Shown one piece after another: positions 1 to 8,370 of a stretch of DNA of 38,874 nucleotides. Numbering within the stretch: the first letter of the stretch is position 1; each line of letters opens with the position of its first letter. Below the pieces are notes generated by a model. It ran no database searches. It was not told the origin of the DNA and worked only from the letters and a program-made list of their open reading frames with translations. The DNA is from Rhodanobacteraceae bacterium. GTDB lineage: Bacteria; Pseudomonadota; Gammaproteobacteria; Xanthomonadales; Xanthomonadaceae. The translations under genes were made by a program, and so were the position numbers. The DNA lies in contig JACKOX010000027.1 of assembly GCA_024233975.1 (NCBI GenBank), forward strand, positions 1 to 38,874, in the 5' to 3' direction.

Positions 1-2
1 CC

Positions 3-3000
3 CTCAGCGCCAGCGTCGCGACGCCGCCGGTATCGACACTGACTACATCCAACACCATGGGCGTCTGGTACGACGAACCCAACGCGGTGTTGTACGCCCT
101 GTTCATCGCGCCGGGCGGCAACCGCGAAGTGGTGAGCATCGATCCCACCACCGGCGTGGCCACCGGCCTCAGCGGCGCGATTGGTGGCGAGGCCATCACC
201 ACCGCCAGCGGCGTTTTCACCGGTGATTCGGCCGGCGAGCGGGTGTTCTTCATTGGCACGCCAGCCAGCGATGATCCGGCCGACCCGGGCAGCATCTACG
301 TCGTGTCCACCGTCGACGGCACCGAAACCCATGTGATGCTCGGCGACGACTACGACGAGAACACCATCCAGGGCATTGAGTGGGATGCCAGCACCGATAC
401 GCTATGGACCATCGTCCATTTCGACCGCGACCATATCCAGCGCGCCTTGGGCTACATCGACCCCGATGGCGGTGACCTGACCCTCGATTTCGACCCACTG
501 GACAACGGCGATCCCATCTCCACCAGCAGCGGCCTGATCGCGCTTGACCCCGACACCCAGCGCCTGTTCTTCATCGGCAATCCGGACGGCGCGCCGGGCA
601 TCAGCATCTACACCGTCAACCTGAGTGACGGCACCGGCAGCTACCAGGAGTTGACTGGTGGTGGCGTCAATCCGGGCGCCATGGCCGGGATCGAGGTCGT
701 TCGCGGACCGCAGCTGTCGCTGACCAAGAGCGATGGTGGCGCCAGCGCGGTGCCGGGCGACACCATCAGCTACACGCTGACCGCCAGCAACGCCATGGGC
801 GTCGGCGACTCGCATACCACCGAGATCGTCGAGATGGTGCCGGCGAACACCACATTCAATGCGGGAGCAAGCACGCCCGGGTGGAGCTGTGCGGATGGGT
901 CCGCGTCAGGAACCAGCTGCGTGCTGTCGCTGCCCGACCTCACCTCGGGCGCCAGCAACGTGTCGACCTTCGCCGTCGACGTGCTGCCCTCGGTGTCGGC
1001 GGGCACCACCCAGATCAGCAACAGCGCCACGCTGCAGGCCTTCAACGCAATCGATAGCGCCATGGCCAGCGACACCACGCCGGTTGCGTCCGCCGCATCG
1101 CTGACCTTGACCAAGGACGATGGCGACGCCAGCGCCGTGCCGGGCGATACGGTCACCTACACGCTGACCGTGTCCAACACCGGCAACCAGGACACCGCCA
1201 ACCTGGTGCTGCACGAAACCGTGCCCGATAACAGCAGTTTCAATAGCGGCGTCAGTACCGCGGGCTGGAGCTGTGCGAACACCACTCCCGGTTCCGCCTG
1301 CGATTTCAGTATCGGCACGTTGGGCGGCGGTTCCCAGGTGATGATCGATTTCGCCGTGGATGTCGACAATCCGCTGGCGGTCGGTGTCACCGAGCTCAGC
1401 AACTCGGCCAGCGTGACTGCCGACAATGCCGGTGGCTTCAGCAACTCCGACACCACGCCCATTACCGCTTCGCCGGTGCTGGGCGTCAGCATCAGCGACG
1501 GTGGCATCGGTGCGGTGCCGGGCGACGTGGTCATCTATGCCGTCGACTACCAGAACAGCGGTGACCAGAACGCCGACTCGGCCGCGCTCGCCATCGTCAT
1601 TCCGGGGCAGACGACCTTCGTCGCCGCAGCCAGCGATGCCGGCTGGGATTGCCAGCCCAACAATTCACCCGGCTCGACCTGCACACTGGACATCGGCCTG
1701 CTGGCGGGAGCGGGCGGCAACGGCAGTGCCGATTTCGCCCTGGTGATCTATGACCCGGTCGATGCCGGCACCACGCAGATCGACATTGGCACGACGCTCA
1801 GCGCCAGCAACGCGTCCAGCGCCAACGCCAACGACAGCACGCCGGTTGCCGCGAACCCAATCCTCAACCTTTTCAAGGGCGACGGCGGCATCAGCTCCGT
1901 ACCGGGGGCCAGCATCAGCTACGCGCTGGTGGCGATGAACGACGGCAACATGAGCGCCGCCGACACCGTGCTCAGCGAAACGGTACCCGCCAACAGCAGC
2001 TTCGACGCCAGCAACAGTTCCCCCGACTGGACCTGCCTGCCGGACGGCAATCCCGGTTCGACCTGCACCGCCGATATCGGCACGCTGATCGGCTACGACT
2101 TCGCGGTGCGCCTGTTCGCCGTGCGCGTCGACAATCCGGTCCCCGCCGGCACATCGCAGATCAGCAACAGCGCGACGCTCGACGCCAGCAACGCGCCGGC
2201 TCCCGCGGCGGACAGCGATGACACGCCGCTCAGCGTGGTCGTCGATCTGCACGTCGAGAAGCTGGACGGTGGCGTCACCGCCTTCGCCGGGCAGCCGCTC
2301 AGCTACACCCTGAACTACGCCAACAACGGCACCCAGAACACGCTGGACACCACCATCAGCGAGACGGTTCCCGCCAACACCTCCTTCAACGCCGGCCTCA
2401 GCAGCGCAGGCTGGAGCTGTGCGGATGGTTCGACGGCCGGCACCGCCTGCACCCTGGACCTGGGCGAACTCGCCGCTGGCGCCAGCAGTGCCGCCATCTT
2501 CTCGGTGGACGTGGTCAGCCCGCTTCCCGGCGGCGTCACCCAGCTGAGCAACACGGCAAGCATCGGCGACAACGGCTTTGGTGGCACCGACGCCAATGCC
2601 GCCGACAACAGCGCCAGCATCGACACGCCGGTGCTGACGCCGCTCCTCGACCTCGCCATCAGCAAGGTCGGCATTCTGGATGTGATGAGTGGCGTCGCCG
2701 ACTACGAGATCGTCGTCGAAAGCCAGGGCAACGTTGGCGATACCGGCAGCCTGCTGAGCGACCCGCTGGATGACCCGGCCTTCGACAGCGCAGCGGCAGC
2801 ATGGAGTTGCATCGCCATCCTTGGCGCCAGTTGCCCGGCATCGGGAAGTGGCCCGCTATCGATGACAATGGACCTGCCCGCCGGAAGTGCGGCGACAGTG
2901 CTGTTGAGCGTGCCCATCCTCCCGGGCGCCGACATCGAACAGGTGTTCAACACCGCCACCATTGCACGCATCGACATACCAGCTGATAGCCGTTCCCGGC

Positions 3001-3068
3001 AACAACAGCGCCACCGCGTCGGTCGGTCGCTGCCTGTTCTGCGACGGCTTCGAAGACCCGCACAATGA
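3..3068 (+). CDS. secreted DUF11-repeat protein, 5'-truncated by the window, probable frameshift near the 3' end
   Basis: The frame is open from the first bases of the window, so the true start lies upstream; the ATG at 57 is internal. The first ~220 codons resemble a beta-propeller-like region (phrases such as VVSIDPTTGVATGLSG and RLFFIGNPDG). Six repeats of ~125 residues follow, starting near 714, 1101, 1479, 1860, 2244 and 2646. Each opens with a phrase like LTKDDGDASAVPGDTVTYTL and most carry a conserved W-S/T-C and a later C. This is the DUF11 type of extracellular Ig-like repeat, found in surface and secreted proteins of otherwise unknown function. The last ~28 codons in this frame (after IARIDIPAD) are Arg/Gln-rich and unlike the rest. 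From 2986 the +1 frame reads IAVPGNNSATASVGRC then LFCDGFEDPHN, which fits the protein style. A one-base gain or two-base loss near 2975-2985 is therefore likely, real or a sequencing error. Confidence 0.85.
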   Translation, partial: LSASVATPPVSTLTTSNTMGVWYDEPNAVLYALFIAPGGNREVVSIDPTTGVATGLSGAIGGEAITTASGVFTGDSAGERVFFIGTPASDDPADPGSIYVVSTVDGTETHVMLGDDYDENTIQGIEWDASTDTLWTIVHFDRDHIQRALGYIDPDGGDLTLDFDPLDNGDPISTSSGLIALDPDTQRLFFIGNPDGAPGISIYTVNLSDGTGSYQELTGGGVNPGAMAGIEVVRGPQLSLTKSDGGASAVPGDTISYTLTASNAMGVGDSHTTEIVEMVPANTTFNAGASTPGWSCADGSASGTSCVLSLPDLTSGASNVSTFAVDVLPSVSAGTTQISNSATLQAFNAIDSAMASDTTPVASAASLTLTKDDGDASAVPGDTVTYTLTVSNTGNQDTANLVLHETVPDNSSFNSGVSTAGWSCANTTPGSACDFSIGTLGGGSQVMIDFAVDVDNPLAVGVTELSNSASVTADNAGGFSNSDTTPITASPVLGVSISDGGIGAVPGDVVIYAVDYQNSGDQNADSAALAIVIPGQTTFVAAASDAGWDCQPNNSPGSTCTLDIGLLAGAGGNGSADFALVIYDPVDAGTTQIDIGTTLSASNASSANANDSTPVAANPILNLFKGDGGISSVPGASISYALVAMNDGNMSAADTVLSETVPANSSFDASNSSPDWTCLPDGNPGSTCTADIGTLIGYDFAVRLFAVRVDNPVPAGTSQISNSATLDASNAPAPAADSDDTPLSVVVDLHVEKLDGGVTAFAGQPLSYTLNYANNGTQNTLDTTISETVPANTSFNAGLSSAGWSCADGSTAGTACTLDLGELAAGASSAAIFSVDVVSPLPGGVTQLSNTASIGDNGFGGTDANAADNSASIDTPVLTPLLDLAISKVGILDVMSGVADYEIVVESQGNVGDTGSLLSDPLDDPAFDSAAAAWSCIAILGASCPASGSGPLSMTMDLPAGSAATVLLSVPILPGADIEQVFNTATIARIDIPADSRSRQQQRHRVGRSLPVLRRLRRPAQ
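714..2985 (+). repeat. six tandem DUF11-like coding repeats, period about 375-400 bp
   Basis: Starts near 714, 1101, 1479, 1860, 2244 and 2646 give a fairly regular period of 378-402 bp. Shared protein features are a DGG/DGD-x-SAVPGD opening, a YTLT/YALV strand, a T/S-VPxNxxFxA turn, W-x-C and an STLxASNA ending. The sixth copy is divergent, lacking the DGG and PGD elements. The copies differ widely at DNA level, so they are old protein repeats, not a recent DNA expansion. Confidence 0.8.
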
Positions 3069-3074
3069 CGCAAC

Positions 3075-3104
3075 GCCCCGGCAGCCTCAAACGGCTGCCG
3101 GGGC
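3075..3104 (+). terminator. strong hairpin terminator after the DUF11 protein
   Basis: A perfect 12-bp stem (GCCCCGGCAGCC / GGCTGCCGGGGC) with a 6-base loop lies 6 bp beyond the stop at 3066-3068. Only a short ctctt follows, not a clear T-run. The +1 frame that carries the DGFE motif does not stop until 3124-3126, so it would run through this hairpin. This hints that the native protein stopped before it, and that a second compensating indel lies near 3060. Confidence 0.65.
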
Positions 3105-3193
3105 ACTCTTCCAGTGCAACACCTGAAAAATGCCGGCAGGCTCGACGCCAAGTTTGCCGCATGCTAGGATCGCTGGCTTTACGGGGCCAGACA

Positions 3194-4327
3194 ATGAAAC
3201 CCCAACACGCGCTAGCCGCCCTGGCATCCTGCGGCCTGCTGCTCGTGCTCGCCTTCTGGTCGTGGCTGCAGCCCGAAACGCCGCACAGGTCGGGAAAGTC
3301 GCCGAAGAGGACTGCTGCCGGCGAAGCCTACGATGTAGATGCGAACGGGGTCAGCGACGACTCCAGCGTCACCAAATCCTCGATGGCAACCCAAACCCGG
3401 GCTGCGAGGAAAGCACTTCCGAAACACCATCGCTACCCGCCTTCGATACCCGTTCAAGGACAGCTTCGATGCGCTGCTTGACGCAACGGAATGGCAGCAA
3501 AGCACGCGGCCTGTCGATTGATAGGCGAGAGCAGGCGATGCCAGAGCGTCTCGCCGCGGCTCAAGGTGCTGCGACTACCTGCCAAGCCAAGTACCTGCGT
3601 CACCCCGATGAAGCCGACTCATGCAGTCTGGATCAATTCAAGAGCCTGCGAGCCGACGTCCCAAGAATCCGCGCCTGGACCAGAATCAACTGAACTACGA
3701 AAGCGCAATTTGACGCGTAACGTCAGCTGCTTGATCAAGGATGAGAACTGCGGCTGGGGTGGGACATTACACTCGTCCGACCGCCTGGCGAGTTCAGGAT
3801 CATTGCGAGCCGCAACGATGCTGATGACATCCATTCGCAGCTCAACACGCCCGGGGTCAATTCCTGAAGGCCACGACTTTTGCTGGAAGCCGGGCAGATG
3901 CTCGGTCAGTATCGGCTACATGCGAAGACTACTTCACCGGAGAATGCGCTTTGGAAGCTGGCGCAGCCAGATGCCGATTCCGAGCGCGCTCTTGAGCGTC
4001 GATTGTGCCTGGCCATGATATGAGCAGCCCTCTCGCCACTGCACTCCCGCTGGACAGAACCCGGTCTTTGTCGCGGCACTAATGGGAAAGGATGGCTGAG
4101 GCACAGTTCGATACGTTTTCGGAGGCCTAAGGTTTCCGCTGGCAACGACACCCGCACAACAAGTCGCTCGGCAAAGACTATGAGCGTTACTTGCCAATAC
4201 ACGCCCAGGCAAACCTCGCTACAAGATTCCACCAAATAGTTCTGACGGTGCATTGGAATTTGAAAGACTCGGCCTCAATCGAGACCTGAACCAGTGCGAT
4301 ATAGAGCCTGCGCTTCTTGACAACTAG
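3194..4327 (+). pseudogene. decayed gene of unknown function (signal-anchor N-terminus, several frame breaks)
   Basis: No frame is intact, but protein-like stretches appear in succession. At 3194 an ATG starts a hydrophobic N-terminus (MKPQHALAALASCGLLLVLA), a signal peptide or anchor. Around 3440-3521 a frame reads RYPFKDSFDALLDATEWQQ. From 3745 to 4023 one frame reads WDITLVRPPGEFRIIASRND, then after an in-frame TGA at 3865-3867 reads LLEAGQMLGQYRLHAK and ALWKLAQPDADSERALERRL. From 4184 to 4327 another frame ends GALEFERLGLNRDLNQCDIE plus PALLDN and a TAG, preceded by an in-frame TGA at 4181. The stretch is visibly richer in A+T than its neighbours. I do not recognise the family. It could be one gene with several indels or two overlapping remnants. 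The reconstruction is by eye only. Confidence 0.5.
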
Positions 4328-5219
4328 CTGAACTCGGCCTTACTGCGGGAGAGGACAACTTCGAGCAACGGGGCGTCCACGTCTCCCGTACCCGCCGCTG
4401 CCTACTCCGCTGCAGCTCTGCCACGATCAGGAAGGTGATCACCACAAGCAGCGACCAGCTGCTGATCTTGCCCCAGTGCACCAGCTGCCAGCCGTCATGC
4501 TGGTCGGGGTAGACCCAGGCGCCGAAGAAAGTGGCGATGTTCTCGGCGATCCAGATGAAGAAGCCGATCAGCACGAAGGCCAGCGGCATGGGCATCCAGT
4601 AGCGGCGCTGGAACGGGGTGAAGTGCACGCGGCAGTGGCGGAACTGCCAGAGCAGGACGGCGATCAGCAGCCAGCGCCAGTCGCCGATGAAATGGTGGGT
4701 GAAGAAGTTGGCGTAGATCGCCAGTGCCAGCGGCAGCGCGACACGATGCTTCGGGTATCCGGTCAGGCCCAACTCGAACTGCCGCCAGGCCTGGGTCATG
4801 TAACTGGCAACCGCCGCGTACATGAAACCGGCATACAGCGGCACACCAAGCACTTTCGTGTAGCCGGCTTCCGGATAGCTCCACGACCCTATGCTCGGAT
4901 GCGTCTTGAACACTTCCAGCGCGAAGCCGAGCACATGGAACAGGCTGATGACGCGGACTTCCTCCCAGGTTTCCAGGCGCAGCCACAGCAGCAGCGCCTG
5001 CAGGCCGAGTGCCGCCAGCAGCAGGAAGTCATAGCGCGGAAGATCGCCCAGCGGCAGCCATTTCGACAGCGCGAGAATGGCGAAGAAGCCACCGGCGAAC
5101 AGGCAGCTGCGGACTTCCTTCAGACCGAACCAGAGGAAGTCGCGCACTACGTTTTTCCGGATCAACTGGCGACGGAACGAAGTGCTCATCCAGACCCGTA
5201 TCGTGGTCTCCATGTTCAT
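4275..5219 (-). CDS. DUF817 family integral membrane protein (YoaT-like)
   Basis: This is a multi-pass inner-membrane protein of about 314 residues. The ATG at 5217-5219 is chosen because AGGAGG lies 6 bases upstream; the frame stays open further upstream without supporting signal. The family signature is seen in GSWSYPEAGYTKVLGVPLYA, the following GFMYAAVASYM, the THHFIGDWRW segment, and IAENIATFFGAWVYP with the WGKISSWSLLVVI helix. The biochemical role of DUF817 is not known. The last ~40 residues after VAELQRSRQRR are Ser/Pro/Arg-rich, are not typical of the family, and overlap the 3' end of the decayed gene on the other strand. The native stop may have been lost. The gene is divergent from the secreted protein at 5526. 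Confidence 0.85.
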   Translation of the reverse strand: MNMETTIRVWMSTSFRRQLIRKNVVRDFLWFGLKEVRSCLFAGGFFAILALSKWLPLGDLPRYDFLLLAALGLQALLLWLRLETWEEVRVISLFHVLGFALEVFKTHPSIGSWSYPEAGYTKVLGVPLYAGFMYAAVASYMTQAWRQFELGLTGYPKHRVALPLALAIYANFFTHHFIGDWRWLLIAVLLWQFRHCRVHFTPFQRRYWMPMPLAFVLIGFFIWIAENIATFFGAWVYPDQHDGWQLVHWGKISSWSLLVVITFLIVAELQRSRQRRVRETWTPRCSKLSSPAVRPSSASCQEAQALYRTGSGLD

Positions 5220-5525
5220 GGTTTGCCTCCTGCCGAAATCGGACGGGAATCCGTGCAGCAACAGATTGCGCGGCCCAGACGGCAACGACGGGCAAGAATT
5301 CGGGAGATTTGCAGGCAGTTGCAGGCACCTTCCTCGTACTCACAGACGTGAGCTGCCGGCAAATGTTCGCAGGTCGGAACTGGCTACCGCTGGGCGCGTC
5401 TGCGGCGCTACACTCGCCCGAACCGGCAGCCAGGCTTGCAGCGTTCGAGACCGGAGACGCGACGCCGGTTCGCGCCCTCGATAAATGCCCAGTGTCGCCG
5501 GTGGCGCGAGGGCGGGAGCCAACCG
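5220..5525. other. 306-bp divergent intergenic region, no gene seen
   Basis: This region separates the DUF817 gene (-) from the secreted protein gene (+) and must hold both promoters. I see no convincing promoter boxes, RNA gene or repeat in it. The frame of the downstream gene stays open back to 5436, so a longer N-terminus cannot be wholly excluded. Confidence 0.5.
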
Positions 5526-7625
5526 ATGCGGCCTGCCCTTCGCCATGTCCGTGCCCTGCGTGCAAACCGGGCACTGTCGATCTCCTCACGACGGCCGATC
5601 AGCTGCCTGCCCGCGCTGCTGATCGCTCTGTGCCTGCTGCCAATGCTCGCTGCAGCCACCGAGACCACGCTGCTCAGCGCGAACTTCAACGACAAGCCCA
5701 TCGGCATCTTCTCCGGCACCGGCGGCGCCGACGTGGGCGAGCCAACACTGATACTCGGGCCGATAGAGCGGCAAATCATCGAGGTCTCGCCTGGCGACCA
5801 TGCCTTGCACCTGAGCCGCAGTTTCCCCGGTGCAACCCAGACCAGCCAGGTGACGTTCAATCTCAGCGGCAACGCCGAGCCCACTACCGGGCAGTTGCGC
5901 ATCCGCTATCGGCTGCGCATGTCGGCCACCAACGACATCCAGCGCATCCAGATCAACGAGGCCGACGGCTTCGGCAGCAAGTTTGGTCAACTCAATCCGG
6001 GGACAACCGGCTCCATCAGCTTCTACGACAGCACCAGCTTGAATCCCATCGGCGCGGCAACCAGCTACACCGTCGACCAGTGGTTACAGGTGGAAATTGT
6101 TTACAACCTGGATCAGCACACCGATTCACTCTGGATCGACGGCAACCCGGTGTTCACCGCGCACGACTACGCGATCACCGACCGAGGTATCGGTCGCGTC
6201 AGCTTCGGCTTCCCCAATGCCGGCAACGGTACGGTCGGCGGCTTTGATGTCGATGACATCGAAGTGCTCTACGACGCCAATCCCGGGCCCGATGTGGTGC
6301 TGGATGCCGACTTCCAGGACAAGACGCCTGGCGCTCCCATCGCGACAGGCGGCGCGGCACTGGGCGAACCGGTGTCGATTGACGCTGGCCTCGACACCGA
6401 AATCGTCGATACCGGCAGCGGCGAACTGGCTCTGCATGTCGTCGGCCCATCCAGCAATCCCACAGCGCTCGGCCTGCGCTGGCGACCGCTGGACGGCATC
6501 GAGGTGGAGTCCGGCACGCTATACATCGATGTCGCTTTCACCCCCGAGGCATTGGACAAGTTCGGCATCGGTGTCTTCGAGGCCGATGGCGTCACCCGCA
6601 ATTTCGGCAGCCTGGCCTTCAGCAGTGGCGGCGACATCGTCGCCGCTGATGCGGCGGGCAGCATCGGCGTCGTCGGCAGCTACATCGCCGGCAGCACGAT
6701 CAGCCTGCATTACCAATTCGATCTCGATGCGCAGACCGTCACCGTACTGGACGGCGCATCAACCCTGTATGCCGGACGCGCCTACGGCGTGGCGGATCGC
6801 GGTATTGGTCAGGTTGTGTTCGGCATGTTGTCCGGCAGCAGCAGTGGCTCGCCCTTCCGGATTGACGACCTAACGGTTTCAGGCACCGCCGTGCAGCAGA
6901 TTCCGGCGGTGATCGAATTCCTTCAGCAACCCGGCTGGGCGTTTCCGAACCTCCCGATGTCGCCCTCCGTCGAGGTCGCGGTGGTGAACGTTTTTGACCA
7001 GATCGTGCCCGACGGCACGACCGTCGATCTGGAACTCGCCAGCGGCCCGGCTGCCGCCATCGGTGGCGCCTCGGCCACCACCAGTCTCGGCCAGGCCAGC
7101 TTCCCCTCCCTCAACATCGACACTGCCGGCACTTTTACGCTGCGAGCCCTTAGTGGACGCACCGCCGAGGCCACCAGCTTTCCCTTCGAGATCAGCAACA
7201 CCCCGCCATTCCCGTCGGTGCTCTATTCCAAGCACGCGGCCCCGGCCAACGGCACGACGGTGCAGAGCGGTGAAAGCCTGACCTACTGGCTGGCGGTGTT
7301 CGTGCAGAACCAGCCGCTGGACACCGACCTGGTGTTCGCCGATACCCTGGGACCAAACCTGCACTTTGGCGGCATCGATGCCATCGAAACCTCACCCGGC
7401 TGGCAGACCGATACCAGCGGCAACCCCCTGCGTTTCACGCTGCCTGCGGGAACCGCCGTCGGCAGCTATACGGTGACCTACCTCGCCATGCCGGATGCAC
7501 GCGCCTGGGGCACAGTGGAAACCAGCGTGGCGGTGGACACCTATGCGGCATCGCCGTCACCGACATGTTCAACCTGCGGCACCTCCCATCCACTGACCAC
7601 CTCCTACCTCGACGGCTTCGAATAG
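5526..7625 (+). CDS. secreted multidomain protein with C-terminal DGFE motif
   Basis: Predicted length is 699 residues from the ATG at 5526 (GGGAG about 7 bases upstream). The N-terminus is Arg-rich, then hydrophobic (LPALLIALCLLPMLAAA), a signal peptide with likely cleavage near AAA-TET. Two copies of a ~200-residue jelly-roll, LamG-like beta domain follow (about residues 45-250 and 255-455). Both carry D-x-D-D-I/L near the end, and a RGIGRVSFG / RGIGQVVFG phrase. Then comes an Ig-like domain (about 465-565; VDLELASGPAAAIGG, GTFTLRAL) and a DUF11-like domain (SGESLTYWLAVFV). The tail reads CSTCGTSHPLTT then SYLDGFE and stop. The same DGFE motif occurs near the C-terminus of the first protein in this window. 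The substrate or partner is unknown; an extracellular binding or adhesion role is inference. A sigma factor/kinase pair follows. Confidence 0.85.
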   Translation: MRPALRHVRALRANRALSISSRRPISCLPALLIALCLLPMLAAATETTLLSANFNDKPIGIFSGTGGADVGEPTLILGPIERQIIEVSPGDHALHLSRSFPGATQTSQVTFNLSGNAEPTTGQLRIRYRLRMSATNDIQRIQINEADGFGSKFGQLNPGTTGSISFYDSTSLNPIGAATSYTVDQWLQVEIVYNLDQHTDSLWIDGNPVFTAHDYAITDRGIGRVSFGFPNAGNGTVGGFDVDDIEVLYDANPGPDVVLDADFQDKTPGAPIATGGAALGEPVSIDAGLDTEIVDTGSGELALHVVGPSSNPTALGLRWRPLDGIEVESGTLYIDVAFTPEALDKFGIGVFEADGVTRNFGSLAFSSGGDIVAADAAGSIGVVGSYIAGSTISLHYQFDLDAQTVTVLDGASTLYAGRAYGVADRGIGQVVFGMLSGSSSGSPFRIDDLTVSGTAVQQIPAVIEFLQQPGWAFPNLPMSPSVEVAVVNVFDQIVPDGTTVDLELASGPAAAIGGASATTSLGQASFPSLNIDTAGTFTLRALSGRTAEATSFPFEISNTPPFPSVLYSKHAAPANGTTVQSGESLTYWLAVFVQNQPLDTDLVFADTLGPNLHFGGIDAIETSPGWQTDTSGNPLRFTLPAGTAVGSYTVTYLAMPDARAWGTVETSVAVDTYAASPSPTCSTCGTSHPLTTSYLDGFE

Positions 7626-7676
7626 ACCCTGTCGAACAGATGTCCGATGTTTTGTCGTCATTGATGCACCTTCCAT

Positions 7677-7703
7677 GGATGTCGACGGTTGCCGTCGACA
7701 TCC
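7677..7703 (+). promoter_or_regulatory. perfect 12-bp hairpin between the secreted protein and the sigma factor gene
   Basis: GGATGTCGACGG - TTG - CCGTCGACATCC is a perfect inverted repeat with a 3-base loop. It lies 52 bp after the stop of the secreted protein and 47 bp before the sigma factor ATG. There is no T-run on either side, so it could be a terminator that works without a U-tract, a leader hairpin or an operator. Sequence alone does not decide. Confidence 0.5.
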
Positions 7704-7749
7704 GCGGGCGGGCACACTGAACGGATACTTCCGATCAACAACGCCACGC

Positions 7750-8370
7750 ATGTCCGACATCGACCGCGACGACGCCCTCGGCCAGATCACGGCCATTCTT
7801 TCCGCCGCCGGCGAGGCCAATCCGCTGGATTCGCTGATGCCGATGGTGCACCAGGACCTGAAGCGTCTCGCCCGCGCGCAGCGCGCGCGCATGGAGCCCA
7901 GCCACACGCTTTCGACTACGGCGCTGGTGAACGAGGCCTACCTCAAGCTGAAGAAAGCCGGCCGCCAGGATCTGCACAACCGCGAGCACTTCTTCTCGCT
8001 GGTGGCGCGGGCGATGCGCCAGATCCTGATCGACCATGCGCGTTCGCGCCTTGCCGAACGCAAGCGCATCGACGTGGTGGCGATGGAGATGGAAGACCGC
8101 CCGGAAATCGAGGCCAAGGAACTACAGCGGTTGCTGGACATCGACTCAGCGCTGTCCGAACTGGAACAGCACGACGAGCGCCTGGCCAAGGTGGTGCTGT
8201 ATCGCTACTTCGCCGGCTATTCGGCCGAGGAAACCGCCGCGCTGTGCAACGTCACCGAACGCACCATCAACCGCGACTGGCAGAAGGCGCGCGCGTGGCT
8301 GGCGATGTCGCTGGACAGTCGTGACCGCGAATCCGGCGACGATGAAGCGGACGATGAAGGCCTGTCATGA
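7750..8370 (+). CDS. ECF-subfamily RNA polymerase sigma factor (kinase-linked type)
   Basis: This is a 206-residue sigma-70 family protein with region 2 (about residues 25-105, including ALVNEAYLKL, HFFSLVARAMRQILIDHARS and LAERKR) and region 4 (about 130-190, including RYFAGYSAEETAALCNVTER and TINRDWQKARAWL, a helix-turn-helix for -35 recognition). The ATG at 7750 is chosen because the family normally starts shortly before region 2; upstream codons to 7675 add nothing recognisable. It overlaps the kinase gene by 4 bp (ATGA), so the two are translationally coupled. No anti-sigma gene is present. A Ser/Thr-rich run, SHTLSTT at residues 51-57, sits in region 2. In the kinase-controlled ECF group (for example EcfK/PknS of Xanthomonas and EcfP/PknT of Vibrio) region 2 phosphorylation activates the factor. 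That this protein works the same way is inference. Confidence 0.92.
   Translation: MSDIDRDDALGQITAILSAAGEANPLDSLMPMVHQDLKRLARAQRARMEPSHTLSTTALVNEAYLKLKKAGRQDLHNREHFFSLVARAMRQILIDHARSRLAERKRIDVVAMEMEDRPEIEAKELQRLLDIDSALSELEQHDERLAKVVLYRYFAGYSAEETAALCNVTERTINRDWQKARAWLAMSLDSRDRESGDDEADDEGLS

Noticed and set aside
3906..4253. Minus-strand 115-codon open frame in the decayed region
   Set aside because: No ribosome-binding site or motif, and plus-strand fragments in the same place look more protein-like.
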